Positions 25,817 through 33,294 of a stretch of DNA of 39,069 nucleotides are shown here, piece after piece. The DNA comes from Vibrio tasmaniensis 1F-187 (lineage in GTDB: Bacteria > Pseudomonadota > Gammaproteobacteria > Enterobacterales > Vibrionaceae). The notes under the pieces were generated by a model. It had not been told where the DNA came from, made no database searches, and worked only from the letters and a program-made list of their open reading frames with translations. The stretch's first letter is position 1; each line of letters starts with the position of its first letter. The position numbers and the translations under genes were made by a program. Location: positions 1 through 39,069 of the forward strand of contig NZ_AJZM02000408.1 in the NCBI RefSeq assembly GCF_000272405.2, written 5' to 3'.

Positions 25817-26806
25817 TTAGAAATCGTAGCGGACACCTAGGCGAAGTGTGTCTTCACCAGCTGTCACGATACCTTTTGCATTTTTAACTTCGTCTAAACC
25901 GTTAACGTAGTAAGAAAGGTATGTGCGGAAATTGCTGTTTAGTTTGTAGTAACCGGCTAATTCAATACCGTCGACAGCGTCTACTTTTGCTCCGCTGTTG
26001 ATTTCATCTTCCTGGTAAGTATATACGACTGCAGCAGATACTTGCTTGGTGAATTTGTATTGCGCTGCAAACTCCATAGCAGTGAATGACTTAGCATCGG
26101 TACCTGTCGCTTTATCATCTAGGTCGCCTGTTGAATAAGTCGCAGCTAAGTACAGGTTGTCTAGAGAATACGCTAGGCCGGCAAGGATTTGGTCTGCGCT
26201 ACCTTTATTTTCCCCTAGGTCTTCACCTGAGTAGGCTAGGCCAAGATCTAAGCCCATTGGCAGTGAGTAAACACCAGAAATGCCGTAGCCGTCAGAGTCT
26301 TTTTTGCTGTTGGTTTGGTAAGTGGCTTCTAGTTGCAGAGCATCAAAACCGCCACGGTACGCAAATACGCCATCTTCTTTATCAGAAGCTGCACCGAATG
26401 CTTGCTGCACACCAGAAAACTCAGTGATATCCGTAAAGTCAGATACGATAACTGAAGCCATATCTTGGCGACCGACAGAAATGGCTTGACCGTCAAAATC
26501 AACACCTGCGTACATGTAACGGTTTTCAAACTTATCAGAACCTGTGTCTTGCTCAGCTTCGTAGAAACCGAATGCCGTTGCAGTATCTGTAAGTTCTGTT
26601 TTACCACCAAGGTTTAAACGGAAACGAGTTTTATCTTTCATTGAACCTTCAACTTCAGCACCACCGGAACCAATGAAATCACCACGGAATTCTGCACGAC
26701 CGCCAATTTTAAGTTCTGTACCATCAGAGCTGTAAACCGTTGCTGCTAACGATGAACCTGAAACTAGTGCCGCTACCACTGCAGAAGCTAGAACTGCCTT
26801 TTTCAT
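25817..26806 (-). CDS. Outer-membrane porin, OmpU-like
   Basis: General trimeric porin of about 329 residues. The signal peptide covers about 1-21 (KKAVLASAVVAALVSGSSLA, cut before ATVYSSDG). The mature part is a series of amphipathic strands with the Gram-negative porin opening DGTELKIGGRAEFRG, the KTRFRLNLGGKTEL strand and the terminal Phe (LRLGVRYDF) needed for outer-membrane assembly. A GTG at 26812 is in frame; I take the ATG at 26806 behind AAGG. It is monocistronic with a strong terminator. It resembles Vibrio OmpU-type porins, but paralogues are common, so I give no symbol. Confidence 0.92.
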   Translation of the reverse strand: MKKAVLASAVVAALVSGSSLAATVYSSDGTELKIGGRAEFRGDFIGSGGAEVEGSMKDKTRFRLNLGGKTELTDTATAFGFYEAEQDTGSDKFENRYMYAGVDFDGQAISVGRQDMASVIVSDFTDITEFSGVQQAFGAASDKEDGVFAYRGGFDALQLEATYQTNSKKDSDGYGISGVYSLPMGLDLGLAYSGEDLGENKGSADQILAGLAYSLDNLYLAATYSTGDLDDKATGTDAKSFTAMEFAAQYKFTKQVSAAVVYTYQEDEINSGAKVDAVDGIELAGYYKLNSNFRTYLSYYVNGLDEVKNAKGIVTAGEDTLRLGVRYDF

Positions 26807-27182
26807 AATCACTTACCTTGTATTTTAAAATCCGTGAGCAATGCGCTCTCCGTTTCGATATGAAACTAATCTAGAGCAGCTAAATTAAGCTTTCATTTCT
26901 GTAAAATTACATTTTCGTGAATAGGGAACTTTTTAAGTGTTGATTTTATTGCACTTTTATTTCAGGAACCTGAGTGGTTTGTGAATGGGTATACCACTCG
27001 TATTTCCTTATTCGGTTACTTTTTCAAGTTTCTATTTGGGTGAGGTGATAATGATATGAGTGAACCTTATGGTGAGGTTAGAGCTTCTTCATCTTATTAA
27101 CTGTTTGTACTGATTAAGATATCCTCTATGATGCCAAAACTTAGAAAAGAATAAATTTTGCTCAACAAGATGGAGACGTTGG
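26807..27182. other. Intergenic promoter region, porin and AstE-like genes
   Basis: This AT-rich region of about 376 bases between two divergent genes must carry both promoters. I find no small gene or clear hairpin. GATAATGATAT at about 27045-27056 resembles half a Fur site but has no partner half. Confidence 0.5.
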
Positions 27183-28196
27183 ATGAAAACAGAGTACTTA
27201 GGCGATGTTTTACAAGGTAGGCAGGTTATTGGCGCCTTAAATGTTGAAGACTTACCGATTGGAGAGCATCAGTTTTGGTTTCAAGTAACCAGTGATGGGT
27301 TAGGGCAACCTAAAAACATGCCGGTTTCTGTTTTCAAAGGCAGTCAAGACGGCCCGAAGTTGATGATCACTGCCGGGATTCACGGTGATGAGCTAAACGG
27401 TGTGTTGGCTGCTCAGCAAATTATCCGAGATTTAGTAGGCAAAACATTAAAAGGCACGGTGACAGTTGTACCAACTGTGAATTTGTCTGGCTTGCTTAAC
27501 CACAGCCGCGATTTTATCTCTTCGGATCCGGGCTCTTGCCCTGCCAACCTTAATCGACTCTTTCCTGGTGATGCACACGGCTTAGCCGCGCAGCGATTCG
27601 TCGCATCTCTGTGGGATCGCTTACTCAAACACAACGCGACATTTGCTGTTGATCTGCATACCCAAACTCGTGGTGCCGTGTATCCACTTTATGTGTTTTC
27701 TGATTACCGAGTAGAGCAATGTTTAGAGATGGCGAGGTTAATGCAGCCCGATTGTGTTCTTAATGATCCCGGCGATCCGGGTATTCTTGAAACGGTCTGG
27801 AATCGAAGTGGAATTCCGAGCATTACAGTGGAAGTCGGGATGGGGAAATTTACTCAACCTGACATGATTCAACGAGCCGTAGATGGTGTTTTTAATATTC
27901 TTTCTTACTACGAGATGCTTGATGCTGAAGGTTTACGAGACAAAAAGCCACTGCCAAGTATAGATTGGATAGAGGGCAATAATGTGGTGTCTATCCGCGC
28001 TGATATTGGTGGATTTGTGTTGCCTCAGGTCGAGCTTTTACAAAGCGTAGAGCAAGATGATCTTTTGGCGATTCAATACGACGCTTTTGGTAACGAATGT
28101 CGTCGTTATCATGCGCCGTCTGCCGGACGTGTACTTAGCTATAACGTGGATGCATTAAGGGAGCCAGGGGCTCTTGTCTGTCGATTATTGAGTTGA
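27183..28196 (+). CDS. Succinylglutamate desuccinylase/aspartoacylase family zinc hydrolase
   Basis: M14-like metal-dependent deacylase of 337 residues. The zinc residues are H67 and E70 (GIHGDELNG) and H159 (VDLHTQTRG), and the likely catalytic Glu is E217 (ITVEVGMG). A C-terminal beta domain (about 260-337) ends in a lipoyl-like PSAGRVLSYNVDALREPGALVCRL. The enzyme should hydrolyse an N-acyl amino acid or similar amide. It is not AstE in an arginine-catabolism operon, because no ast genes are near, so the substrate is open. GGAG precedes the ATG. A 30-bp tandem duplication follows the stop. Confidence 0.87.
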   Translation: MKTEYLGDVLQGRQVIGALNVEDLPIGEHQFWFQVTSDGLGQPKNMPVSVFKGSQDGPKLMITAGIHGDELNGVLAAQQIIRDLVGKTLKGTVTVVPTVNLSGLLNHSRDFISSDPGSCPANLNRLFPGDAHGLAAQRFVASLWDRLLKHNATFAVDLHTQTRGAVYPLYVFSDYRVEQCLEMARLMQPDCVLNDPGDPGILETVWNRSGIPSITVEVGMGKFTQPDMIQRAVDGVFNILSYYEMLDAEGLRDKKPLPSIDWIEGNNVVSIRADIGGFVLPQVELLQSVEQDDLLAIQYDAFGNECRRYHAPSAGRVLSYNVDALREPGALVCRLLS

Positions 28197-28222
28197 GCTG
28201 CTTTTAGGTGAGATGCTCGCAG

Positions 28223-28280
28223 TTGGTAAGTTCTGAGTTGAAAAGCTCTTAATTGGTAAGTACTGAGTTGAAAAACTCTT
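28223..28280. repeat. 30-bp tandem duplication after the AstE-like gene
   Basis: The 28-bp units 28223-28250 and 28253-28280 (period 30) are identical at 26 positions. Both contain TTGGTAAG, then CTGAGTTGAAAA. A looser related segment (TGAGTTGA) overlaps the AstE-like stop codon. Confidence 0.88.
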
Positions 28281-28328
28281 TGGCGGGTGTCTCTTTGTTC
28301 ATCTGGTGCATCGTCATTTGAAACGCGT

Positions 28329-28357
28329 AAAAAAAGACCGAGCAGGGCTCGGTCTGA
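28329..28357 (-). terminator. Intrinsic terminator of the PTS operon
   Basis: On the minus strand AGACCGAGC, a three-base loop, GCTCGGTCT and a T run. The stem is a perfect 9 bp, about 35 bases after the IIA stop. Confidence 0.93.
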
Positions 28358-28390
28358 TAGCTTTTCTCTGGAGTAACAGTTTTAGCGTAA

Positions 28391-28840
28391 CTAGTATCGC
28401 TTTAAGATCTCGATGATCTCTTGCTCTGTTTCCGCTGCGATAATGGCATCAATGTCATCATCATTTTGGAACAACTCTGATAGCGCCATAATAGTATGGA
28501 TATGGCTATCTGAGTCCATCGCTGCCAGAGTGATTGAAAGGTAAACGTCACCGTTGTCTTCCGACTCTAAATCAACACCCTTTTTGAATACTGTCACCTG
28601 CAGTGATGCTTCGTTCACACCATCTTCAGGACGAGCATGAGGCATCGCAATCTTTGGTGCTAGAACATAGTACGCGCCGATGTCTTTGTGCTTTTGCTTG
28701 ATAGCTTCAACATAGCTTGCTTCAATTTTCTTGCTTGCTAACAGTGTTGAACAGGTTAAATCAATCGCAGCATCAACCGTTAGGTTCTCTTCAGAGTTGA
28801 TGATAACGCCTTGATTACCGATTAAATCGAATAGGCTCAT
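28391..28840 (-). CDS. PTS IIA component, ascorbate/mannitol-fructose type
   Basis: Cytoplasmic phosphotransfer protein of about 149 residues that passes phosphate from HPr to IIB. It begins MSLFDLIGNQGVI and has the EIIA type-2 active-site region with His in KIAMPHARPEDGVNEASLQVTVF (about 65-87). The frame opens at 28852, but the ATG at 28840 overlaps the IIC stop as ATGA and has GGA upstream, so I start there. It is the third gene of IIB-IIC-IIA. The combination matches the ascorbate (Ula/SgaTBA) PTS class, but the real sugar is unknown. Confidence 0.88.
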   Translation of the reverse strand: MSLFDLIGNQGVIINSEENLTVDAAIDLTCSTLLASKKIEASYVEAIKQKHKDIGAYYVLAPKIAMPHARPEDGVNEASLQVTVFKKGVDLESEDNGDVYLSITLAAMDSDSHIHTIMALSELFQNDDDIDAIIAAETEQEIIEILKRY

Positions 28841-30093
28841 GAAACAATCCATCCTAGAATCAGACCAACAACACCGAAGTCGAAGTCAGCAAATGTTGTC
28901 GCTTCAAGCCCAAGACCACCTAGTACTGGAAGTAGTAGCATTGGTAGGAAAGAGATACACAGACCTTGCGTGAATGAACCTAGAATTGCACCACGTAGAC
29001 CGCCAGTCGCGTTACCGTAAACACCTGCCGCACCACCTACGAAGAAGTGTGGAACCACACCCGCTACAATGATTGTCCAACCAAGTGCACCTTGAACTGC
29101 CATTGCTAGTAGACCAGCCGCGAAAGAACAAAGGAAACCGATTAGTACCGCGTTTGGTGCTACTGGGAATACCATAGGGCAGTCTAGAGCAGGTTTTGCA
29201 CCTGGTACTAGTTTGTCAGAGATACCTTTAAATGCAGGAACGATTTCAGCAATTAGCATCTTCACACCTTGCAATACGATGTAAACACCACCAGCAAAGA
29301 TTAGAGATTGCATGAAGGTAAATACAACCCAGTTTTGACCGCTTGATACTGTTTCTACAAACTCGCCGCCCGCAATAATAGACGCAAGCATGAAGAAGAT
29401 AGCCATTGTTGTTGCTACGGCTACTGGCGTATCACGCAGGAACATTAAGCTTTTAGGAACTTGGATGTCTTCTGTTGATTTTGATGTGTCACCGAATTTG
29501 CTACCAATGAAGCCAGACACGATGTAAGACAGTGTCGAGAAGTGACCAATAGCCAGTTGATCAGTACCCATCACTTTTTCAGTGTACTTTTGGCCTAGCG
29601 CTGGCATCACAACCATTAATGTACCCACAATGATAGAGCCGATTGCGACTAGAACTGTGCCTTCAATGTTTGCTGTAGACAGAATTACCGCTACTAGCAT
29701 AGACATGAACATTGTGTGGTGACCCGTTAAGAAAATATATTTTAAAGGAGTAATACGAGCCAATAAAATATTCACAACGAATGCGAAGAACATAATTAGA
29801 GCCATTTCATAACCGAATGCTTCTTGTGCTAATGCAACAATTGCTTCGTTATTTGGAATAACACCACTTACGCCGAATGCTTCAGTAAATACAACTGAGA
29901 AGTTATTTAGTGCGCCAACAAGAGCGCCAGCACCAAAACCTAAAATTAGGAAACCCATTACGGTTTTAATTGTGCCTTTTAGAATGGTGGAAATATCAGC
30001 TTTCTGTGCAACAAGGCCAATGAAAGCAATTAAGCCTACCATGATTGCTGGCTCTTTTAATAAGCCGAGCATGAATTCGAAAAAGTTCTGCAT
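28837..30093 (-). CDS. PTS IIC permease, UlaA (ascorbate) family
   Basis: Inner-membrane sugar-transporting component of 418 residues with about ten helices. UlaA-family sequences include the N-terminal FFEFMLGLLKEPAIMVGLIAFIGLVAQKADISTILKGTIKTVMGFLILGFGA (in part) and the late AVQGALGWTIIVAGVVPHFFVGGAAGVYGNATGGLRGA. It sits between IIB (10 bases upstream) and IIA (4-base overlap), so the three are translated together. None of the ascorbate-catabolism genes (ulaG, ulaD-F) is adjacent, so the substrate may be another sugar acid or similar compound. Confidence 0.9.
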   Translation of the reverse strand: MQNFFEFMLGLLKEPAIMVGLIAFIGLVAQKADISTILKGTIKTVMGFLILGFGAGALVGALNNFSVVFTEAFGVSGVIPNNEAIVALAQEAFGYEMALIMFFAFVVNILLARITPLKYIFLTGHHTMFMSMLVAVILSTANIEGTVLVAIGSIIVGTLMVVMPALGQKYTEKVMGTDQLAIGHFSTLSYIVSGFIGSKFGDTSKSTEDIQVPKSLMFLRDTPVAVATTMAIFFMLASIIAGGEFVETVSSGQNWVVFTFMQSLIFAGGVYIVLQGVKMLIAEIVPAFKGISDKLVPGAKPALDCPMVFPVAPNAVLIGFLCSFAAGLLAMAVQGALGWTIIVAGVVPHFFVGGAAGVYGNATGGLRGAILGSFTQGLCISFLPMLLLPVLGGLGLEATTFADFDFGVVGLILGWIVS

Positions 30094-30103
30094 AATTTTG
30101 ACC

Positions 30104-30373
30104 TTACATGAAAGTTTTTAGTTGTTCTTCGATTGATGCTTTGTCAAAAATATTTTTAAGGCTGATTATGTTCTCTTTTCCGCCTTCTTTCAGTTGGTTT
30201 GCAACGTCTGTTGCTGCTACCCAAATATCCGCGTTGCTTGATGCAGCTGATGACAGATCTTCGTGATCAACTTCCGCTTCGAAACCGATTTTTTTAGCCA
30301 CTTCTTTCACTGCCATTTCCATCATTAGTGAAGTACCAAGGCCGTTACCGCAAACTACAAGAATCTTTTTCAT
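30104..30373 (-). CDS. PTS IIB component, ascorbate type
   Basis: Cytoplasmic phosphoprotein of 89 residues. The active-site Cys is C8 in ILVVCGNGLGTSLMME, the typical opening of UlaB/SgaB-type IIB proteins. It takes phosphate from IIA and gives it to the sugar during transport through the UlaA-like IIC. It is the first gene of the operon. The 285-base upstream region holds a notable imperfect inverted repeat and separates it from the unknown repeat protein on the same strand. Confidence 0.9.
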   Translation of the reverse strand: MKKILVVCGNGLGTSLMMEMAVKEVAKKIGFEAEVDHEDLSSAASSNADIWVAATDVANQLKEGGKENIISLKNIFDKASIEEQLKTFM

Positions 30374-30463
30374 AATATTTGTCTCAATTGGATTTTAGGG
30401 GTTGAGAAACTGCGTTCTCTTATTGTGTGGGAGCATAGTAATGGAAATATTGAGATTTCAATA

Positions 30464-30506
30464 AGATCTCCATCACAAAGCTAAAATGAGATTGTGACGG
30501 AGGTCT
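30464..30506. promoter_or_regulatory. 15-bp inverted repeat upstream of the PTS operon
   Basis: AGATCTCCATCACAA (30464-30478) and TTGTGACGGAGGTCT (30492-30506) match inversely at 13 of 15 positions around 13 bases. The inner TCACAA/TTGTGA arms recall half-sites of CRP-type operators but are spaced too far apart for one CRP dimer. The site lies about 90-130 bases before the IIB ATG. It could be an operator or, because one mismatch is a G-T pair in RNA, a leader hairpin. Confidence 0.55.
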
Positions 30507-30658
30507 CGCTTGTGTGTGGTAAAAATCCAGAGTGAGACTTTGATCAAATTTAACTTTTCACACGAATATGCAACGTATCTATTGAGAAAGGTTGGGGGGG
30601 AATGTATTTGTCTATTGGAATGTAAATATATAGAGGGTCTGTTGAAGAAAATAGAGAA

Positions 30659-31144
30659 TTAATCGTATCGACCGTAGTCGGTAAGCATTTTCTTAAGCAT
30701 GCTATTAACGTCTTTGGTCTTTTTATTTCTTTTAGTTAGTTGGCTAAGAGAAGTCGGTTTTGGCGAGGTAACATTTTCACCATCTATTTCTTCGGTTTTA
30801 TCTTTCATTTTCTGTACGGCAGGCAATAACATTCTAATTTCTTCATTATTGATATTGGTCAGAACCACAATATTTTCAGATTCAACTTGGGTAATCGTTA
30901 ATATTCCATGCTTAACGGATTCAACCTTTTCACCAATCATAATTGATTCAGGTGCGACAGAGCGATCGGTTAACTGACCTGTACGTAATTTCGCCGCACT
31001 GATAGCGCGGATATTTCCGGTGTTTTCAAACGCAACAATAACGGTATAGGTATTATAATACTCAACTACTGTCACATAGCCGTGTCTATTTGTTTTGAAT
31101 CTAGCTCCATTGTTCATGTCGTGCGGAGCTTCCATTTTCTTCAC
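30659..31144 (-). CDS. Unknown protein with two phage-like GxxFxTNxxG repeats
   Basis: The product of 161 residues has no family I can name with certainty. Residues about 12-60 (GARFKTNRHGYVTVVEYYNT, then IVAFENTGNIRAISAAKLRTGQLTDR) look like the beta-rich repeat often seen in phage and HNH-associated proteins. Residues about 68-112 form a weaker second copy (IGEKVESVKHGILTITQVES). The C-terminal 45 residues are charged and lysine-rich, suggesting nucleic-acid binding. The GTG start is chosen because AGAGGA is five or six bases upstream; the first ATG is three codons on. It is on the same strand as the PTS operon, 285 bases upstream. Confidence 0.65.
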   Translation of the reverse strand: MKKMEAPHDMNNGARFKTNRHGYVTVVEYYNTYTVIVAFENTGNIRAISAAKLRTGQLTDRSVAPESIMIGEKVESVKHGILTITQVESENIVVLTNINNEEIRMLLPAVQKMKDKTEEIDGENVTSPKPTSLSQLTKRNKKTKDVNSMLKKMLTDYGRYD

Positions 31145-31463
31145 GTGTTTCCTCTCTTAGTCTCAATGGCTGTTATATCTAATCAGCTCTTCTCGTTTTA
31201 TAGATAATGAATGGGTGAGATAATGCAAAGTATATACGCATCTAAACTTAAGATGAATCTTGAAGTCATAGTAAATGAGGGAGAACACAGAAAAGTGGTA
31301 ATAATCACACAGAATTAACCGAGAGGTTACGCTCATACGCTTAAGGACTTAACATTCCAAATTCAACCTTATACAGATTGTTTACAGTTTTTGAAGAACG
31401 AAAATGACGATAAACACTGCGTTTTGTTTAATCCTTGACCGCGCGATCGTTTGCGTTGAAAAA

Positions 31464-31479
31464 TGTGATGAAAGTCTCA
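31464..31479 (+). promoter_or_regulatory. Putative CRP site upstream of nupC
   Basis: TGTGATGAAAGTCTCA fits TGTGA-N6-TCACA with one mismatch and is preceded by AAA, as in strong sites. CRP control, often with CytR, is known for nucleoside uptake genes in enteric bacteria and vibrios. Confidence 0.6.
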
Positions 31480-31500
31480 CTTAACTGTTTATACTTCTTT

Positions 31501-31601
31501 TCCGGTTTTAAGCCGGTGCTTAGCCAATACAAGCCGTCACATGGATATGTGAATGACCCCACGGACCGGACCAGCTACGTTCCACTGCTTGTATAAGGTG
31601 A
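31501..31601 (+). ncRNA. Candidate structured leader RNA of the nupC unit
   Basis: Several stems can be drawn by eye. CCGGTT (31502-31507) pairs with AGCCGG (31511-31516). An outer stem ATACAAGC (31527-31534) with GCTTGTAT (31587-31594) ends exactly at the ribosome-binding site AAGGTGA (31595-31601). Inside it CCGT (31534-31537) can pair with ACGG (31561-31564), and TCACAT (31537-31542) pairs with ATGTGA (31547-31552). Neighbouring stems share single bases, so not every pair can form at once. I do not recognise it as a common riboswitch. It is a candidate, unsupported by covariation. Confidence 0.45.
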
Positions 31602-31608
31602 TTTTTAC

Positions 31609-31728
31609 ATGAACAACTCGTTGTTACATTCGCTAACCCTGTTAGCTCCTTCATCGCGTAGCGTTTTGCTTGCGGTTCTTTGTCCTATTCCTTTGATGTC
31701 ATTCGTTTGGCTCATGTTCACTCTTTAA
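31609..31728 (+). CDS. 39-residue hydrophobic leader peptide upstream of nupC
   Basis: A short frame of 39 codons with an excellent ribosome-binding site (AAGGTGA, seven bases before the ATG) ends 18 bases before the nupC ATG. The peptide opens MNNSLLHSLTLLAP, has one Arg near the middle and ends in a very hydrophobic helix (VLLAVLCPIPLMSFVWLMF), so it could insert in the membrane. It may be a leader peptide that couples or attenuates nupC translation, or a small partner of the transporter. Coding is inferred from signals and position; no homologue is known to me. Confidence 0.6.
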   Translation: MNNSLLHSLTLLAPSSRSVLLAVLCPIPLMSFVWLMFTL

Positions 31729-31746
31729 GGATTACTAGGACACATT

Positions 31747-32955
31747 ATGAATATTCTATTTGGTTTTGTCGGTGTTCTTGCACTGATTGCTTGTGCGTAC
31801 CTGCTATCTGAAAGTCGTTCTTCGATTAACTGGAAAACAGTCTCTCGTGCACTATTACTTCAAATCGGCTTCGCGGCTTTGGTGTTATATTTCCCATGGG
31901 GACAATTGGCGCTAACGAGCCTAAGTAATGGCGTTTCTAGCCTGCTTGGTTTTGCAGACGCTGGTATCGCATTCCTTTTCGGCGACCTTGCAACTGAAGG
32001 TTTCATTTTCGCGATACGCGTACTTCCAATCATTATCTTCTTCAGTGCTCTGATTTCTGCACTTTACTACCTCGGCATCATGCAAAAAGTGATTCAAATC
32101 TTGGGTGGAGCGGTGCAAAAACTGCTGGGCACCAGTAAAGCTGAATCCTTGGTAGCGACAGGTAATATCTTCCTTTCTCAGGGTGAGTCTCCTCTTCTTA
32201 TTCGTCCATTTTTAAAGTCTATGACTCGTTCGGAACTGTTTGCTGTAATGGCAGGTGGTATGGCGTCGGTAGCGGGTAGTGTGCTTGGTGGTTATGCTGG
32301 TTTAGGTGTTGAACTTAAATACCTTATCGCCGCAAGCTTCATGGCAGCTCCGGGTAGTCTGTTAATGGCGAAGATTATCGTTCCTGAGCGCAGTACACCA
32401 AGTGACTACGACCATATCGAACTCGATAAAGCTGACCAAAGCAACGTGATCGATGCACTGGCAAGCGGCGCGATGAACGGTATGAAAGTCGCGGTGGCTG
32501 TCGGTACTATGTTGATTGCATTCGTGAGTGTAATTGCGATGGTGAACACTGGCCTAGAAAGCTTAGGTGAGACGTTCGGTTTTGCCGGTATTACGCTGCA
32601 AGCTATCTTTGGTTACCTGTTCTCACCACTAGCATGGCTGATCGGTATCCCAAGTGATGAAGTATTGATGGCGGGTTCTTACATTGGTCAGAAGATCGTA
32701 ATGAACGAGTTTGTTGCTTTCATCGACTTCGTTGAGAACAAAGCGCTGTTATCTGAACATAGCCAAGTCATCGTCACTTTTGCTCTATGTGGTTTTGCTA
32801 ACATTGGTTCTATTGCTATTCAGCTGGGTTCAATCGGTGTTATGGCACCAGAGCGTCGTGCTGAAGTGGCAAACTTAGGCTTGAAAGCAGTCGCTGCTGG
32901 TACGCTTGCAAACCTAATGAGTGCGTGTTTAGCGGGTATCTTCATCCTGCTTTAA
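31747..32955 (+). CDS. NupC-family concentrative nucleoside transporter
   Basis: Inner-membrane nucleoside/cation symporter of the CNT family, 402 residues, the usual length for bacterial NupC proteins. Family motifs are VLPIIIFFSALISALYYLGIMQKVIQ (about 97-122), GTSKAESLVATGNIFLSQGESPLLIRPFLKSMTRSELFAVMAGGMA (in part; substrate- and ion-binding HP1/TM4 region) and the late CGFANIGSIAIQLGSIGVMAPERR. AGGA lies six bases before the ATG. It is preceded by the leader peptide and a CRP-like site and followed by a terminator. Which nucleosides it favours is not visible. Confidence 0.93.
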   Translation: MNILFGFVGVLALIACAYLLSESRSSINWKTVSRALLLQIGFAALVLYFPWGQLALTSLSNGVSSLLGFADAGIAFLFGDLATEGFIFAIRVLPIIIFFSALISALYYLGIMQKVIQILGGAVQKLLGTSKAESLVATGNIFLSQGESPLLIRPFLKSMTRSELFAVMAGGMASVAGSVLGGYAGLGVELKYLIAASFMAAPGSLLMAKIIVPERSTPSDYDHIELDKADQSNVIDALASGAMNGMKVAVAVGTMLIAFVSVIAMVNTGLESLGETFGFAGITLQAIFGYLFSPLAWLIGIPSDEVLMAGSYIGQKIVMNEFVAFIDFVENKALLSEHSQVIVTFALCGFANIGSIAIQLGSIGVMAPERRAEVANLGLKAVAAGTLANLMSACLAGIFILL

Positions 32956-32988
32956 GCGAGATTCAGTTCAAGCGCCTAAATTCAGTTG

Positions 32989-33039
32989 AAGCGGGCACCT
33001 TTCTTGCGGATTTAACGTGAGAAGGGTGTCCGCTTTTTT
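32989..33039 (+). terminator. Terminator after the nucleoside transporter gene
   Basis: AAGCGGGCACC pairs with GGTGTCCGCTT (one G-T pair). A further TTCT/AGAA pair lies inside, and six T bases end it. It starts 34 bases after the stop. Confidence 0.85.
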
Positions 33040-33159
33040 GTGCCTGCTCGTTAAGTTGATTCAGATTTTGAACCACCACTTTTATTGCTATGCGGTGTAT
33101 AAGGCTCACTCGGAAGAGTAATAGAGCAAGCCTGTTTTATCCGATATACTTGAATATCA

Positions 33160-33259
33160 TTAGGTTGCGATTAATAGCATTCGGCTTCAATTAAGAAAAT
33201 CCGGTTTCTATTAAGAACACTCGGTTCCGAATAAGAATATTCCGTTCCGACTAAGAATA
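33160..33259. repeat. Five tandem 20-bp repeats
   Basis: Five exactly consecutive 20-bp units start at 33160, 33180, 33200, 33220 and 33240. The consensus is TTCGGTTYCGATTAAGAAYA. Copies two to five each share the core CGGYTYC/CCGTTCC and TAAGAA; the first copy is the most diverged (about four mismatches). The array ends 35 bases before the ATG of a small membrane protein. The remaining 120 bases of this intergenic region show nothing else. Confidence 0.88.
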
Positions 33260-33294
33260 CGGCAACCAAGCTCAAATTTATCAAGGGTCTCTCT

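Larger units (their letters stand above)
31145..31608. other. Long intergenic region and nupC promoter/leader
   Basis: The left part must carry the promoter of the unknown repeat protein (minus strand). The right part holds a CRP-like site, a TATACT box at 31490-31495 and the structured leader of the nupC unit. ACCTTATACA at 31366-31375 is exactly complementary to 31590-31599, which includes the ribosome-binding site of the leader ORF. Confidence 0.6.

Noticed and set aside
27045..27056. Fur-like GATAATGATAT before the AstE-like gene
   Set aside because: It is only half a site, with no second hexamer in register, and the flanking genes have no iron link.
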